Assembly (NCBI RefSeq): GCF_947499265.1
Contig: NZ_CANMNK010000002.1
Location: 620,001-684,000, forward strand
DNA: 64,000 nt
Direction: 5' to 3'
Origin: an uncultured Roseobacter sp.
GTDB lineage: Bacteria; Pseudomonadota; Alphaproteobacteria; Rhodobacterales; Rhodobacteraceae
This document shows, piece after piece, positions 47,752-58,379 of the stretch (within the stretch, counting starts at the first letter, position 1; the number at the start of each line of letters is the position of its first letter). A model generated the notes under the pieces. It saw nothing but the letters and a program-made list of their open reading frames with translations. It did no database searches and had not been told where the DNA came from. The position numbers and the translations under genes were made by a program.

Positions 47752-49371
47752 ATGCTTGGCCAGATGATGACCGCGCCGCTACTGATTTCTTCACTCATTG
47801 ATCATGCGGCGCGCTACCATCGCGACACCGATGTGATTTCCGTCAATACCGGTGGTGGTGAAGAGCATACGACCTGGGGGCAGGTGGGGCGTAATTCCAG
47901 GCAGTTGGCGTCAGCGCTGACCCATCTGGGGCTGGCCCCGCAAACCCGCTGCGCCACCATCGCGTGGAACAACCGCCGCCATCTGGAGATCTATTTCGGC
48001 GTGTCGGGGGGTGGCTTTGTCTGCCATACGATCAACCCGCGGCTGTTCCCGGAGCAACTCGTCTACATCATCAACCACGCCGAGGATGAAGTACTGTTTA
48101 TCGACAGCACCTTTGTGCCGCTGGTCGCCGCGATCCGCGATAAGCTGAGCAGCTTGAAACACATCGTGTTGCTCGAAGCCGAGGTCGGTGAGGCCGCGCG
48201 CATCTTGCCCGGGATCATCGCCTATGATGATCTGCTGACGCAGGGCGATGCGGGCTACCTCTGGCCGCAGTTCGATGAGTTTACCGCCTCAAGTCTCTGC
48301 TATACCTCCGGCACCACGGGCAACCCCAAGGGGGTGCTGTTTTCACATCGCTCGACCGTGCTGCACAGTTTCGCCTGCAATCTGGCTGACAGCATCGGGT
48401 TTTCGGCCATGGATGTCGTGCTGCCCGTGGTGCCGATGTTCCACGTCAATGCCTGGGGCTCGCCCTATGCCTGTGCCATGGTCGGCGCACGGGTGGTCTT
48501 GCCCGGACCGGGCTTGGACGGGCCGTCGCTTGTGGGCCTGATCGATCACCATAAAATCAACGTGGCCCTGGGGGTGCCGACCATCTGGCTGGGGCTGCTG
48601 GGCGAGGCGGAAAAGGCAGGTAGCACGCTGGAAAGCCTGCAGAAAACCGTTGTGGGGGGCTCTGCCTGCCCGCCCTCCATGATCGCGGCCTTCCGCGAGC
48701 GTTACGGCGTGGAAACGATCCATGCCTGGGGGATGACAGAGATGTCGCCCATCGGGTCGGTCAATCAGCCACTGGCCAAACACATGGACCTTGAGCTGGA
48801 CGCTCTGCACCGTCTGCGCGAAAATCAGGGCCGTCCGCCCTGGGGCGTGGAGCTGGCGATTGTCGATGATGCGGGCAATCCGCTGCCGCATGACGGTGAG
48901 ACCCAAGGTGAGTTGGTGGTGCGCGGCCAGTTTATTCTGGACGCCTATTTCCGCTCCACACGCGAAGAAACCCTGCAGGAGGGGTGGTTCAACACCGGCG
49001 ATGTCGCGACCCTTGATCCCGATGGCTATTTGTCGATCCGTGACCGGTCCAAGGACATCATTAAATCGGGAGGCGAATGGATCAGTTCGGTCGAGTTGGA
49101 AAACATCGCCATCGCCCATCCGCAACTGGCGGATGCGGCTGTGATCGGGGCGCGGCACGAAAAATGGGATGAGCGCCCGGTGCTGGTCGCGGTCAAATCC
49201 GAGGGTCAGGAGCCTGAGGTCGCGGAGATACTTTCAATCTACGAGGGCAAGATCGCCAAGTGGCAGATCCCGGATACGGTTGTCTTTACCGATGTTCTGC
49301 CCCGCAATGCCACGGGCAAGGTTTTGAAGCGTGACCTGCGGGACACGTTTGGAAACGTATTGATGCAGTAA
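47752..49371 (+). CDS. AMP-forming acyl-CoA ligase, DmdB-like
   Basis: A 539-residue fatty-acyl-CoA synthetase. Motifs are complete: [19 protein letters not shown], the AWGMTEMSP region, [25 protein letters not shown] with SGGEWISS, and [12 protein letters not shown] with the catalytic Lys. The N-terminus [23 protein letters not shown] resembles medium-chain/3-methylmercaptopropionate-CoA ligases (DmdB) of roseobacters, which act in DMSP demethylation. Substrate remains uncertain, as roseobacters carry several paralogues. A gggag site precedes the ATG. Confidence 0.85.
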   Translation: MLGQMMTAPLLISSLIDHAARYHRDTDVISVNTGGGEEHTTWGQVGRNSRQLASALTHLGLAPQTRCATIAWNNRRHLEIYFGVSGGGFVCHTINPRLFPEQLVYIINHAEDEVLFIDSTFVPLVAAIRDKLSSLKHIVLLEAEVGEAARILPGIIAYDDLLTQGDAGYLWPQFDEFTASSLCYTSGTTGNPKGVLFSHRSTVLHSFACNLADSIGFSAMDVVLPVVPMFHVNAWGSPYACAMVGARVVLPGPGLDGPSLVGLIDHHKINVALGVPTIWLGLLGEAEKAGSTLESLQKTVVGGSACPPSMIAAFRERYGVETIHAWGMTEMSPIGSVNQPLAKHMDLELDALHRLRENQGRPPWGVELAIVDDAGNPLPHDGETQGELVVRGQFILDAYFRSTREETLQEGWFNTGDVATLDPDGYLSIRDRSKDIIKSGGEWISSVELENIAIAHPQLADAAVIGARHEKWDERPVLVAVKSEGQEPEVAEILSIYEGKIAKWQIPDTVVFTDVLPRNATGKVLKRDLRDTFGNVLMQ

Positions 49372-49487
49372 GTCAGATTTAACCCCTGTCTGGCAAAATT
49401 GGCGTAGAAGTATCTCAACCACAGATTTAATCGCCAACCAGAGTGCGCCTTTTACGTGTTGCGCTTGATCCGACCGGGAGACATTCC

Positions 49488-49931
49488 ATGAAACTGACAG
49501 CCCTCATTCTTGCGGCAGCATTGCCGACCACTGCACTGGCAGGGCCGGATCGGCTGTCCATTCTGCTGGGATCAGAGCATTTCAATGCGTCGGAGGATTT
49601 CCGGGAGTTCAACCCCGGCGTTTTCCTGACGTGGGAGCAGGAGACCTTCGATTACAGCGTTGGCCTGTTTCAGAACAGCTATTCCAATGTCTCCGCGCTG
49701 GTCTCGATCGGGTATGACGTGGAACTGGCAGATGAATTCGAAGTGGGTATTTTTGGTGCTCTGGCGCTCTACCCCGGCGAAGGGGACCGTTTCAGCCACG
49801 CCATTGGCGATGTGGTGCCGCTGCTGGGTCTGCAGGCGCGGTATCGCAACTTCTTCACCCAATTGATCCCAGCGGACGGCGATTCCGCAGATGGTGTGCT
49901 GACCTTTGGTGTGACCTTCGCACTCAACTGA
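49488..49931 (+). CDS. Small secreted protein, probable outer-membrane beta-barrel
   Basis: A 147-residue protein. The Sec signal MKLTALILAAALPTTALAG is clear. The mature part alternates polar and hydrophobic residues in short strands (FNPGVFLTWEQETFDYSVGLFQNSYSN, YDVELADEFEVGIFGALALYPG) and ends in a phenylalanine-containing strand (VLTFGVTFALN), as small outer-membrane barrels do. I do not recognise a named family. The start at 49488 follows cgggag; the longer frame has no signal sequence at its start. Confidence 0.68.
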   Translation: MKLTALILAAALPTTALAGPDRLSILLGSEHFNASEDFREFNPGVFLTWEQETFDYSVGLFQNSYSNVSALVSIGYDVELADEFEVGIFGALALYPGEGDRFSHAIGDVVPLLGLQARYRNFFTQLIPADGDSADGVLTFGVTFALN

Positions 49932-49942
49932 TCGGAATGGGC

Positions 49943-50016
49943 TGGAGCGGGTAACGAGAATCGAACTCGTAACTTAAGCTTGGGAAGCTCGCGTGATACC
50001 TTTTCACCATACCCGC
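49943..50016 (-). tRNA. tRNA-Gly (CCC anticodon)
   Basis: Reading the minus strand gives a 74-nt cloverleaf with acceptor GCGGGTA/TACCCGC, an anticodon loop TTCCCAA (anticodon CCC), the T-arm ACGAG-TTCGATT-CTCGT, and an encoded CCA end. It decodes GGG glycine codons. Confidence 0.95.
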
Positions 50017-50066
50017 GCTCTGACGGCTCAGATATTGCTTTCGATCTGGAGCGTCAAGGGGCGTGC

Positions 50067-50918
50067 TCAGGCTGCTGGACGGCGGGCCTGAAAGTAGTTG
50101 ATTTCGGCCGGGACCCGCAGGCCCTCCGCCGTTTCATAGGCTGCAAAAGCAGCTTGAACATGATCGGCAATCGCGGCGCTGTCGGCGGCATTCCCCTGAA
50201 AATAGTCAACTGTTCGCGCAGCGGGACCAACACTTGTCGCCATGCGCGCCACTTCTGCAGGGGTGCCGGGTGGCGTCAGGTGGAGACTGGCGACCTCCGC
50301 CTTGATCTCATTAAAACCCGCCTCTGACAGAATCTGTGTGACACGGTCCACGTCCCGAAAGGCAAAGGGGCCCGGCGCATCAGGGTCTACCGCGGGTGGG
50401 GCGCCGAGCCGCGCCTTCGCCGCCTGCGCTGCGGTGGTGAACCAGGGATTGTTTGGAATCTGGCCCCAGGAGGCAAACGTCACAGGCGCCCCCGGTTTCA
50501 GCCCCTTGATCAGATTGGAAAAAGCCAACACCGGATCGGCAAAGAACATCACGCCAAAACGCGAAATCAAATGGTCAAAAGACGCAGGCTGAAAATCATG
50601 CTCTGCGGCGTCTGCGACCTCAAAGACCACATTTGATACGCCCGCGGCACGTTTCTCTGCGTGGGCCAGCATCGTGGGCGAAATATCCGCGCCGAACAAA
50701 GATCCGGTGTCGCCGATCATTTCGGCGGCTTGCAGCGTGCTGGCGCCGGTGCCACAGCCAATGTCTAGGATGCGGGCGCCGGGCCGCAGGTCTGCCCGCG
50801 CAAAGACGCCGTCCAGAACCGGTTGCATGAACGTATCCAGCATTTCCTGTTGCTCGACCCATTTTTGCCCCGCTGAATGGGTCCAGAATTCCGCCTGATC
50901 GGCGTTCGCAGAGGTCAC
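50067..50918 (-). CDS. Class I SAM-dependent methyltransferase
   Basis: A 283-residue methyltransferase of the Methyltransf_11/25 type. Motif I ILDIGCGTGASTLQ binds S-adenosylmethionine; motif II-III segments FGADISPTMLAHAEKRA and FEVADAAEHDF follow. The C-terminal half is similar in style to UbiE-like small-molecule methyltransferases. Its start overlaps the stop of the ASKHA/corrinoid-activator gene upstream (ATGA), so both are made together. The substrate is unknown. Confidence 0.83.
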   Translation of the reverse strand: MTSANADQAEFWTHSAGQKWVEQQEMLDTFMQPVLDGVFARADLRPGARILDIGCGTGASTLQAAEMIGDTGSLFGADISPTMLAHAEKRAAGVSNVVFEVADAAEHDFQPASFDHLISRFGVMFFADPVLAFSNLIKGLKPGAPVTFASWGQIPNNPWFTTAAQAAKARLGAPPAVDPDAPGPFAFRDVDRVTQILSEAGFNEIKAEVASLHLTPPGTPAEVARMATSVGPAARTVDYFQGNAADSAAIADHVQAAFAAYETAEGLRVPAEINYFQARRPAA

Positions 50919-52966
50919 GCGCGCCGCCTTCTGCGCCGTCCGCCGCCCGCACCATCATCCGCGCCACCGCCGCCGGTGTTGAAGGTAGCCTCCGGCAGGG
51001 TCACGATGGAATTGAGAATGGGGAAGGGCTCCACCGCATTGGGAATGGCCGAAGCATTCACGAAATGCTCCTGAAACCGGGGCTCGATGGCGGTTTCGAC
51101 CTTGTGGATGGCGCCGACGGTGGCTTCGATCTCGGCGCGCGCGCCGGTATTGAGCAGGGCGATCCGTGCACCGGTGCCCGCGGCGTTGCCTGCCGAGGTG
51201 ACCTTGTCCAGCGGTGCGTCCGGGATCATGCCCAGCACCATCGCATGTTTGGTCGAGATATGCGCCCCAAAGGCCCCGGCGAGCACCACCCGGTCCACCT
51301 TGTCGACGCCGAATTTATCCATCAGCAGCCGTGCGCCTGAATAGAGCGCCGCCTTGGCCATCTGTATCTCGCGGATGTCGCGGTTGGTGATGGTGATCAA
51401 CGGACCACCCGACGCCGTGCCGTCATAGACCCGGTAGGAATAGGTGCGCCCGTCCAGAAATACGCGGTCCGACCCGGTCTGTTCCGGTGAGCCGATCAAT
51501 CCCGGTGCATCCACGATGCCATGGATACGCATCTCGGCCACCATCTCGATGATGCCGGATCCGCAGATGCCGGTCACACCGGTGGTCGCGATCATCTCGT
51601 CAAAGCCGTCTTCATCCGACCACAGATCCGAGCCGATGACCTTGAAACGCGGGGCCTTGGTGGCGGGGTCAATCTCCACGCGTTCGATGGCCCCCGGCGC
51701 GGCGCGCTGGCCGGAGCTGATCTGCGCGCCCTCAAAGGCGGGGCCGGTGGGTGAGGAGCAGGCCAATACCTTGTCCTTGTTGCCCAGCAGAATCTCCGCG
51801 TTGGTGCCCACATCCACGACCAGCACCAGATCATCGGATTTGTCCGGGGCTTCGGAGAGGGCCACGGCGGCAGCATCGGCACCCACATGGCCAGCAATAC
51901 AGGGCAGTAGGTAGATACGCGCGGAAGGGTGGATGTTCAGTTCCAGATCATCCGCCCGCAGGCGCAGCGCGTTGTTGGTGGCCAGCGCAAAGGGGGCCTG
52001 GCCCAGCTCGAAGGGATCAATGCCCAAAAGCAGATGATGCATCACCGGGTTGCAGACAAAAACCGCATCGACGATCAGTTCCTTGTCGATCGCTGCTTCG
52101 GTGGCGATCTGGGTGAAAAGCCCGCACATGCCTTCGCGCACCGCATGGGTCATTTCTTCGGCCCCCTTGGCGTTCATCATCGAATAGGAGACGCGGCTCA
52201 TCAGGTCTTCGCCAAAGCGGATCTGCGGGTTCATCACGCCCGAGGAGGCCAGCACCTCGCCGGTTTGCAGATCGCAGAGATGTGCGGCGATGGTGGTGGA
52301 GCCCAGATCGACCGCCAGCCCGTAAACCGTGCCATCGTAGTAGCCGGGCCAGATGTTCATGATGCGCGGGCGGTTTTCGCGGTCGCCCAGATGCACCGCC
52401 ACGGTGACCTTCCAGTCGCCTTTGCGCAGAATGGGTTGCATTGATTGCAGGATATGCAGATCGGCGGTGACGTGCTCCAGCTCCCATTGGCTTTCAAGCG
52501 CATCGCGCAGCCGTTCGAGATCGCCTGAGGGGTCGTGCATGTCGGGCTCTGCGACCTCGACGTAATAGAGCTTGGTGGAGGGGTCGAGCACGATCTCGCG
52601 CGCCTCTGCGCGTTTGCGCACCACCTGTTTATGCACCTGGCTTTCGGGGGGCACGTCGATCACCACATCGCCCTGTACCGTGGCCTGGCAGCCCAAGCGG
52701 CGGCCTGCTTTCAGACCGCGTTTGTCCTGGTAGCGCTGTTCCACCTTGTTCCATTCCGACAGCGCCGTGTCGTGCACGGTGACGCCATGTTTGGAAAATT
52801 CGCCATAGCTTGGGGTGATCTGGCACTTGGAACAGATGCCGCGCCCGCCGCAGACGGAATCAAGATCGACGCCCAGCTGGCGCGCCGCCGTCAGGATCGG
52901 GGTTCCCGCCGGGAAACGGCCGCGTTTGCCCGAGGGGGTAAAGACGACGAGGGGGTCGTTGCTCAT
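50915..52966 (-). CDS. ASKHA-domain [2Fe-2S] corrinoid activation protein (RACo/DUF4445)
   Basis: A 683-residue protein. The N-terminal plant-type ferredoxin domain has Cys39, Cys45, Cys48 and Cys93 (VCGGRGICSKCQ, RLGCQA). After a linker comes the ASKHA ATPase module (AVDLGSTTIAAHL, VDVGTNAEILLG, VLAGAFGAHI). Proteins of this type reduce inactive cob(II)alamin on corrinoid methyltransferase proteins, using ATP. No corrinoid protein or methyltransferase partner lies in this window. The C-terminus is unusual: a Gly-rich linker and six Arg residues. Co-translated with the downstream methyltransferase gene. Confidence 0.88.
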   Translation of the reverse strand: MSNDPLVVFTPSGKRGRFPAGTPILTAARQLGVDLDSVCGGRGICSKCQITPSYGEFSKHGVTVHDTALSEWNKVEQRYQDKRGLKAGRRLGCQATVQGDVVIDVPPESQVHKQVVRKRAEAREIVLDPSTKLYYVEVAEPDMHDPSGDLERLRDALESQWELEHVTADLHILQSMQPILRKGDWKVTVAVHLGDRENRPRIMNIWPGYYDGTVYGLAVDLGSTTIAAHLCDLQTGEVLASSGVMNPQIRFGEDLMSRVSYSMMNAKGAEEMTHAVREGMCGLFTQIATEAAIDKELIVDAVFVCNPVMHHLLLGIDPFELGQAPFALATNNALRLRADDLELNIHPSARIYLLPCIAGHVGADAAAVALSEAPDKSDDLVLVVDVGTNAEILLGNKDKVLACSSPTGPAFEGAQISSGQRAAPGAIERVEIDPATKAPRFKVIGSDLWSDEDGFDEMIATTGVTGICGSGIIEMVAEMRIHGIVDAPGLIGSPEQTGSDRVFLDGRTYSYRVYDGTASGGPLITITNRDIREIQMAKAALYSGARLLMDKFGVDKVDRVVLAGAFGAHISTKHAMVLGMIPDAPLDKVTSAGNAAGTGARIALLNTGARAEIEATVGAIHKVETAIEPRFQEHFVNASAIPNAVEPFPILNSIVTLPEATFNTGGGGADDGAGGGRRRRRRA

Positions 52967-54742
<1,776 letters not shown>

Positions 54743-54778
54743 CGGGATGTTTCTGGTGGCTGACCCGCGTCCGTTCCG

Positions 54779-54997
54779 ATGACCCCTGGTGCGCGGGTCG
54801 CAGCGGCGATCGAGATCCTTGATGTGATCGCCGCAGGGGCCGCCGCCGAGCAGGCCCTGACCCGCTGGGCCGGATCGAAAGACCGCGCACCCTCGCGCGA
54901 TAATCCTACGCATCTCGATGTTCCGGTGAACCTTCAGGATGCCGCAGTGTTAGCGATCATCGCGCAATTCCCCGACACAAAGCGTCGCTTTGAGTAG
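54779..54997 (+). pseudogene. rsmB: rsmB remnant, N-terminal stub
   Basis: A 72-codon open frame starting 36 bases after guaB. Its first 35 to 40 residues (MTPGARVAAAIEILDVIAAG, then ALTRW and GSKDRA) match the NusB-like N-terminus of RsmB, the 16S rRNA m5C967 methyltransferase; the intact copy at 56553 has VTPAARISAAINLVDRILDG and ALAGW...AGSKDRA at the same places. Six residues between Trp and AGSKDRA are missing, and homology is lost after about 54926. Everything needed for catalysis is absent. It is best read as the front end of the original rsmB gene. Confidence 0.75.
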
Positions 54998-55220
54998 CGC
55001 GCTGGTTACTTAGGCCCTCAATTTTCAACGCTGACAGCTGTCTCCGCATTCCAAACGCCCTGCCGGTCATGGCTCTTTGAGCGTGCCGACAAAGACCGTC
55101 GATACTACTCATACATGTGCCGTTTGGCAGGCCAATAATTCATGATGGCTAAGGCTGACTTTCATCGTCGCGCACTACTTTCAGGTCCACAGTCAGATGC
55201 GCGGACAAGGTTGTCGGCGG
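54998..55220. other. Non-coding stretch after rsmB stub
   Basis: About 220 bases with no convincing gene. A short open frame beginning at 55142 runs on into the transglutaminase gene's opposite strand and does not look coding. Confidence 0.45.
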
Positions 55221-56075
55221 TCAGCTGCGCCAATGCGGGGTTTGAAGGCTGGCGATTAAGCCATCAAGAGCGTCGAGGTCAAAGGTCTCGGCGGTATCCA
55301 ACAGCTTTCCTGCAGCGGCGAGTTCGTCGCATTGAGCGATCGCCTCTCTGACAGCTTTTTTGTCTGCATCAGTCTGGTCACGCCAGCTATCCCAATCAGA
55401 AACCTCTTGCTTTGTCAGAGCCAAAAAGTCCCTTGCCAAGTTTATACGGACGAACCAAAGGCCCTTGGCGTCACCTTGCCCAAAATCCTCCAGGCGTGGG
55501 AAATCGTGGCCGAACTGCTCCCACACGTGCCAGGGGTACAAGAATTGCTCCTTCGGTAGGTCGTTCACATCAAAGGTGATCGACAGATGCTTTCGATGTT
55601 CTTCATCCAATTGGGCGTCGGCCATCTTCCACTCTTTGGTCGCAGCATCCTGATACTCACAGATCCAATGATCTTCGTAGGTTGGTGGGTGGAAATAGCG
55701 CGCGAAACCGCAACGAACACGGGCTGCAATGCCATGATGACGAAGCAGGGAGCAGGTCAACAGGGCATAGTCTCGACATGTTCCAATGGTCCGAAAAGAC
55801 GTATGCCGCGCTTGCGTGAGGGGTTTCTCTCCGAAGGCATGAACACTCGTCAGTCTTTCGGAGACCGGCAAGGTCGCACGCGATGCTCGAGTAATCTCCC
55901 CTGGCGGCTCAGCATATAGATGCGCGCCAAAGTAATCGTGCAAGAGGATGCCCTGCACCGTGGAGGTGACCGCCGATACGCCGCCAGGGACGACGTCAAA
56001 CGATCTGACGCATTCTTTCGGATCGCTCCATTCTCCGTGTCGAAGATAGAATTGAGACGCGTTTTGCTGGTGCAT
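55221..56075 (-). CDS. Transglutaminase-like (protease-fold) protein
   Basis: A 284-residue protein with a transglutaminase-core catalytic triad: Cys100 (TIGTCRDYALLTCSLLRHHGI), His136 (YEDHWICEY) and Asp153 (WKMADAQLD). No signal peptide is present. Bacterial proteins of this core are mostly peptidases or amidases, not crosslinking enzymes. The start at 56075 has an AGGA site five bases before; a GTG at 56096 is an alternative. It lies opposite to guaB and to the rsmB copies, inside the interrupted rsmB locus, so it likely arrived with the foreign segment. Confidence 0.8.
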   Translation of the reverse strand: MHQQNASQFYLRHGEWSDPKECVRSFDVVPGGVSAVTSTVQGILLHDYFGAHLYAEPPGEITRASRATLPVSERLTSVHAFGEKPLTQARHTSFRTIGTCRDYALLTCSLLRHHGIAARVRCGFARYFHPPTYEDHWICEYQDAATKEWKMADAQLDEEHRKHLSITFDVNDLPKEQFLYPWHVWEQFGHDFPRLEDFGQGDAKGLWFVRINLARDFLALTKQEVSDWDSWRDQTDADKKAVREAIAQCDELAAAGKLLDTAETFDLDALDGLIASLQTPHWRS

Positions 56076-56552
56076 GGGGATCCTAATACGCTGCACGGCA
56101 TGCTATCGCCCAGATCCCGCACTGAAAAGGAGCGTTTATATAAAGCTTGTGTCTTCACGCGCCATCAGATTGGGGGCAACACTACCTATTTTGGCGTTGG
56201 GTTGACGGTTGAGGTTCGCTCAGATCGGACGTCTAGTGCCCCTCGTGGCCCAGTAGAGAAGGCATTTGGTGCGGGCGCAAATCGCGGCGCGTTGACCTCG
56301 AACAATACGGGGCAGGATGTGCTTATCTTACGTCAGCGCAGCCCTGCGGTTGTCCATAGAGTGCTTCGGCGCGGGATCCTGTTCCGTTGGCATTTTACCA
56401 ATGCATAGCGGCCGATGCATGCCGCTTGGCCGATAGAATTTCTGGCGCATTTTCAAATTGGCGGGTGATCTACCGTTTCCACGCTGGTCCCGCCCATTGC
56501 TCCTGTATATGGAGTTTGCGATTGGAATTTAGCTGAGTTGGATGAGAGTTTC
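56076..56552. other. Uncertain stretch between transglutaminase and rsmB
   Basis: About 480 bases. A plus-strand open frame ends at 56408 (its last 80 codons read like GVGLTVEVRSDRTSS... and end FRWHFTNA) but matches no family I know and has no clear start. Promoters for the two divergent genes probably lie here. No insertion-sequence ends or repeats were seen. Confidence 0.4.
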
Positions 56553-57722
56553 GTGACACCTGCAGCACGTATAAGCGCGGCGATCAACTTGGTAGATCGT
56601 ATTTTGGACGGTGAACTGGCAGATCGTGCTCTGGCCGGGTGGGGGCGCAAGAACCGGTATGCTGGTTCGAAGGACCGCGCTGCGATCGCAGATCTGGTAT
56701 ATGATGTTCTCCGGCGCAAGCGAAGCCTGGCAGCGCTCGGTGGCGGTGAGACGGGAAGGGCTTTGTTGCTCGGATATGTGAGGGAGGTGGGGTCAGCGCC
56801 TGACTCCCTCTTTGGTGCAGGTCCATATGCCCCTTTCGAGTTAACAGATGCAGAACGGTCCAATGGGCGTTTGCCCGAAGCAAACAGCAGCGAAAGCGCG
56901 GATTTTCCAGAGTGGCTCTGGCCCGACATTCAGACCTCTCTGGGCGAGCGCGCACAACAGGTTGCCGAGCAGATGCGAAGGCGGGCTCCGGTTCATCTTA
57001 GGGTCAATCTGGCGCGATTGGATAGAGATAGCGCAATTGAGAAACTGTCTTCGGAAGGGATAGCTGCCCGTTCACATGCTCTTTCTCCCTCGGCTGTCGA
57101 GGTCATCGAGGGTGCAAGGAAGATCAAAAATGCGCGCTCGTATCTCGACGGGAGGATCGAGCTGCAAGATGCTTCATCTCAAGCGGTTGCGGACATGGTG
57201 CCGATAGAGACCGGTGAAAAACTGTTGGATTTTTGTGCCGGAGGCGGAGGGAAGACCTTGGCGATTGCAGGCCGGGTCGAGGGTACTTTTTTTGCCTATG
57301 ATGTGGATCAAAGAAGGATGAAAGATCTACCTTCACGTGCCGCCCGGGCCGAGGTGACAGTAAACTTGCTATCGGGGCCTGAGGTGAAGCAGAAATCTCC
57401 CTATGATACCATTCTCATAGATGCACCATGCTCAGGTAGCGGCTCCTGGCGCCGTGACCCTCAGGGCAAATGGTTGCTGACACGCGAGAAGTTAAGTCGA
57501 ATTTTGGAAATTCAGCAAGAAATCTTGGATCAATCAGCCCCAATGGTCAGATCACAAGGCCATTTGGTTTATGCGACATGTTCCTTGCTGGAGTGCGAAA
57601 ATGATCGCCAGGTTGATGCGTTCCTGTCGCGCCACCGTGAATACTCTCTCAAAACCCAAAAACGGTTCACACCGCTGGATGGTGGAGACGGTTTTTATTG
57701 CGCCGTTCTACGTCGAGATTGA
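56553..57722 (+). CDS. rsmB: 16S rRNA m5C967 methyltransferase RsmB, divergent (xenologous) copy
   Basis: A 389-residue enzyme with an N-terminal NusB-like domain (about 1-130) and a C-terminal methyltransferase domain. The SAM site DFCAGGGGKT is at 226-235; motif IV has DAPCSGSGSWRR with Cys293, and motif VI YATCSLLECEN has the catalytic Cys343. It should methylate C967 of 16S rRNA. Codon use is visibly more A/T-rich at third positions than in guaB or recA, and the protein differs from the flanking remnants. The start is taken as GTG 56553, preceded by gagag; TTG 56538 is an alternative. Confidence 0.88.
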   Translation: MTPAARISAAINLVDRILDGELADRALAGWGRKNRYAGSKDRAAIADLVYDVLRRKRSLAALGGGETGRALLLGYVREVGSAPDSLFGAGPYAPFELTDAERSNGRLPEANSSESADFPEWLWPDIQTSLGERAQQVAEQMRRRAPVHLRVNLARLDRDSAIEKLSSEGIAARSHALSPSAVEVIEGARKIKNARSYLDGRIELQDASSQAVADMVPIETGEKLLDFCAGGGGKTLAIAGRVEGTFFAYDVDQRRMKDLPSRAARAEVTVNLLSGPEVKQKSPYDTILIDAPCSGSGSWRRDPQGKWLLTREKLSRILEIQQEILDQSAPMVRSQGHLVYATCSLLECENDRQVDAFLSRHREYSLKTQKRFTPLDGGDGFYCAVLRRD

Positions 57723-58043
57723 TATGACCGCATATCCGTCTGAACCGGAGGTGGTTTGGCGCTTTACCTGATTTAGAAACATGTTTTATCGCGCGGGTTA
57801 TGACGGACTGGCTCACTCGACAAAGCGCTTCTATTGCCACTTCACCGGCGCATACATTTGCACGCAACCTATATGCCCCTTGTTCCCGAGGGTAATGCCA
57901 GTGGCGGCGGTACCGGGGCGCAATGTCACCACAGATGAAATCGTTTCCGCCCGCATGGCCAATCTGCCTATGCGCGCATCGGGAGGATGCCCCAATCGAG
58001 CGGGTGGCAACCGAAACGGTTCGCAAGCATGCCCCGTCGATCT
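57723..58043. other. Decayed stretch between the rsmB copies
   Basis: About 320 bases without a recognised gene. The minus strand at 57831-57956 holds a 41-codon frame with protein-like composition (TLRPGTAATGITLGNKGHIG...), possibly the end of a broken gene or a small protein. Nothing else is supported. Confidence 0.4.
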
Positions 58044-58273
58044 GGTGCGCGGCGGCGCGTCTTCGGAATGACATTTTAGACGCAGCGAGAGAGCTTGTTC
58101 ATTCCTCCGGCTGGTTGGTTTATGCGACCTCATCGGTCCTGCGGTGTGAAAACGAGGATCGGATCGCGGTCTTCCTGCATCGAAATATCCAATGGAAATG
58201 CACTTTTGAACGCCGGTTTGGCGTAACGGACACAGGTGATGGTTTTTTTACAGCACACTTGACGCGCGTGTGA
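58044..58273 (+). pseudogene. rsmB: rsmB remnant, C-terminal end
   Basis: About 76 codons match the last part of RsmB: NDILDAARELV, then WLVYATSSVLRCENEDRI, then FERRFGVTDTGDGFFTAHLTRV and a stop at 58271-58273. The intact copy has EILDQSAPMV, HLVYATCSLLECENDRQV and FTPLDGGDGFYCAVLRRD at the same places. In the remnant the catalytic TCS Cys reads SS (Ser), so it could not work even if expressed. The start is lost. It is most simply the back end of the native gene whose front end lies at 54779. Confidence 0.75.
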
Positions 58274-58313
58274 TGCTGTTCATACTCAACCAAAACGAGC
58301 ATTGCCGTACGTG

Positions 58314-58330
58314 GTTAAGCCGAGCTTAAC
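58314..58330. promoter_or_regulatory. CtrA-binding site (TTAA-N7-TTAA) upstream of cckA
   Basis: TTAA-GCCGAGC-TTAA at 58315-58329 is an exact match to the CtrA consensus and sits in a perfect palindrome GTTAAGC-CGA-GCTTAAC, about 50 bases before the cckA start. Confidence 0.6.
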
Positions 58331-58379
58331 AAATAGGGCGTGTAAATGCTGAAGCGATTCGAACCATGGGGACACGATT

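Noticed and set aside
49943-50016. tRNA-Gly as an integration site for a genomic island
   Set aside because: No duplicated tRNA 3' end, integrase gene or mobility gene nearby.
55142-55351. Short plus-strand open frame after the rsmB stub
   Set aside because: Overlaps the transglutaminase gene on the other strand and shows no protein-like pattern.
55920-56408. Plus-strand open frame ending FRWHFTNA
   Set aside because: First half is antisense to the transglutaminase gene; the rest has no recognised family or ribosome site. Kept only as an uncertain stretch.
54779-58273. Insertion sequence as the cause of the rsmB break
   Set aside because: No transposase, terminal inverted repeats or target duplications could be seen.
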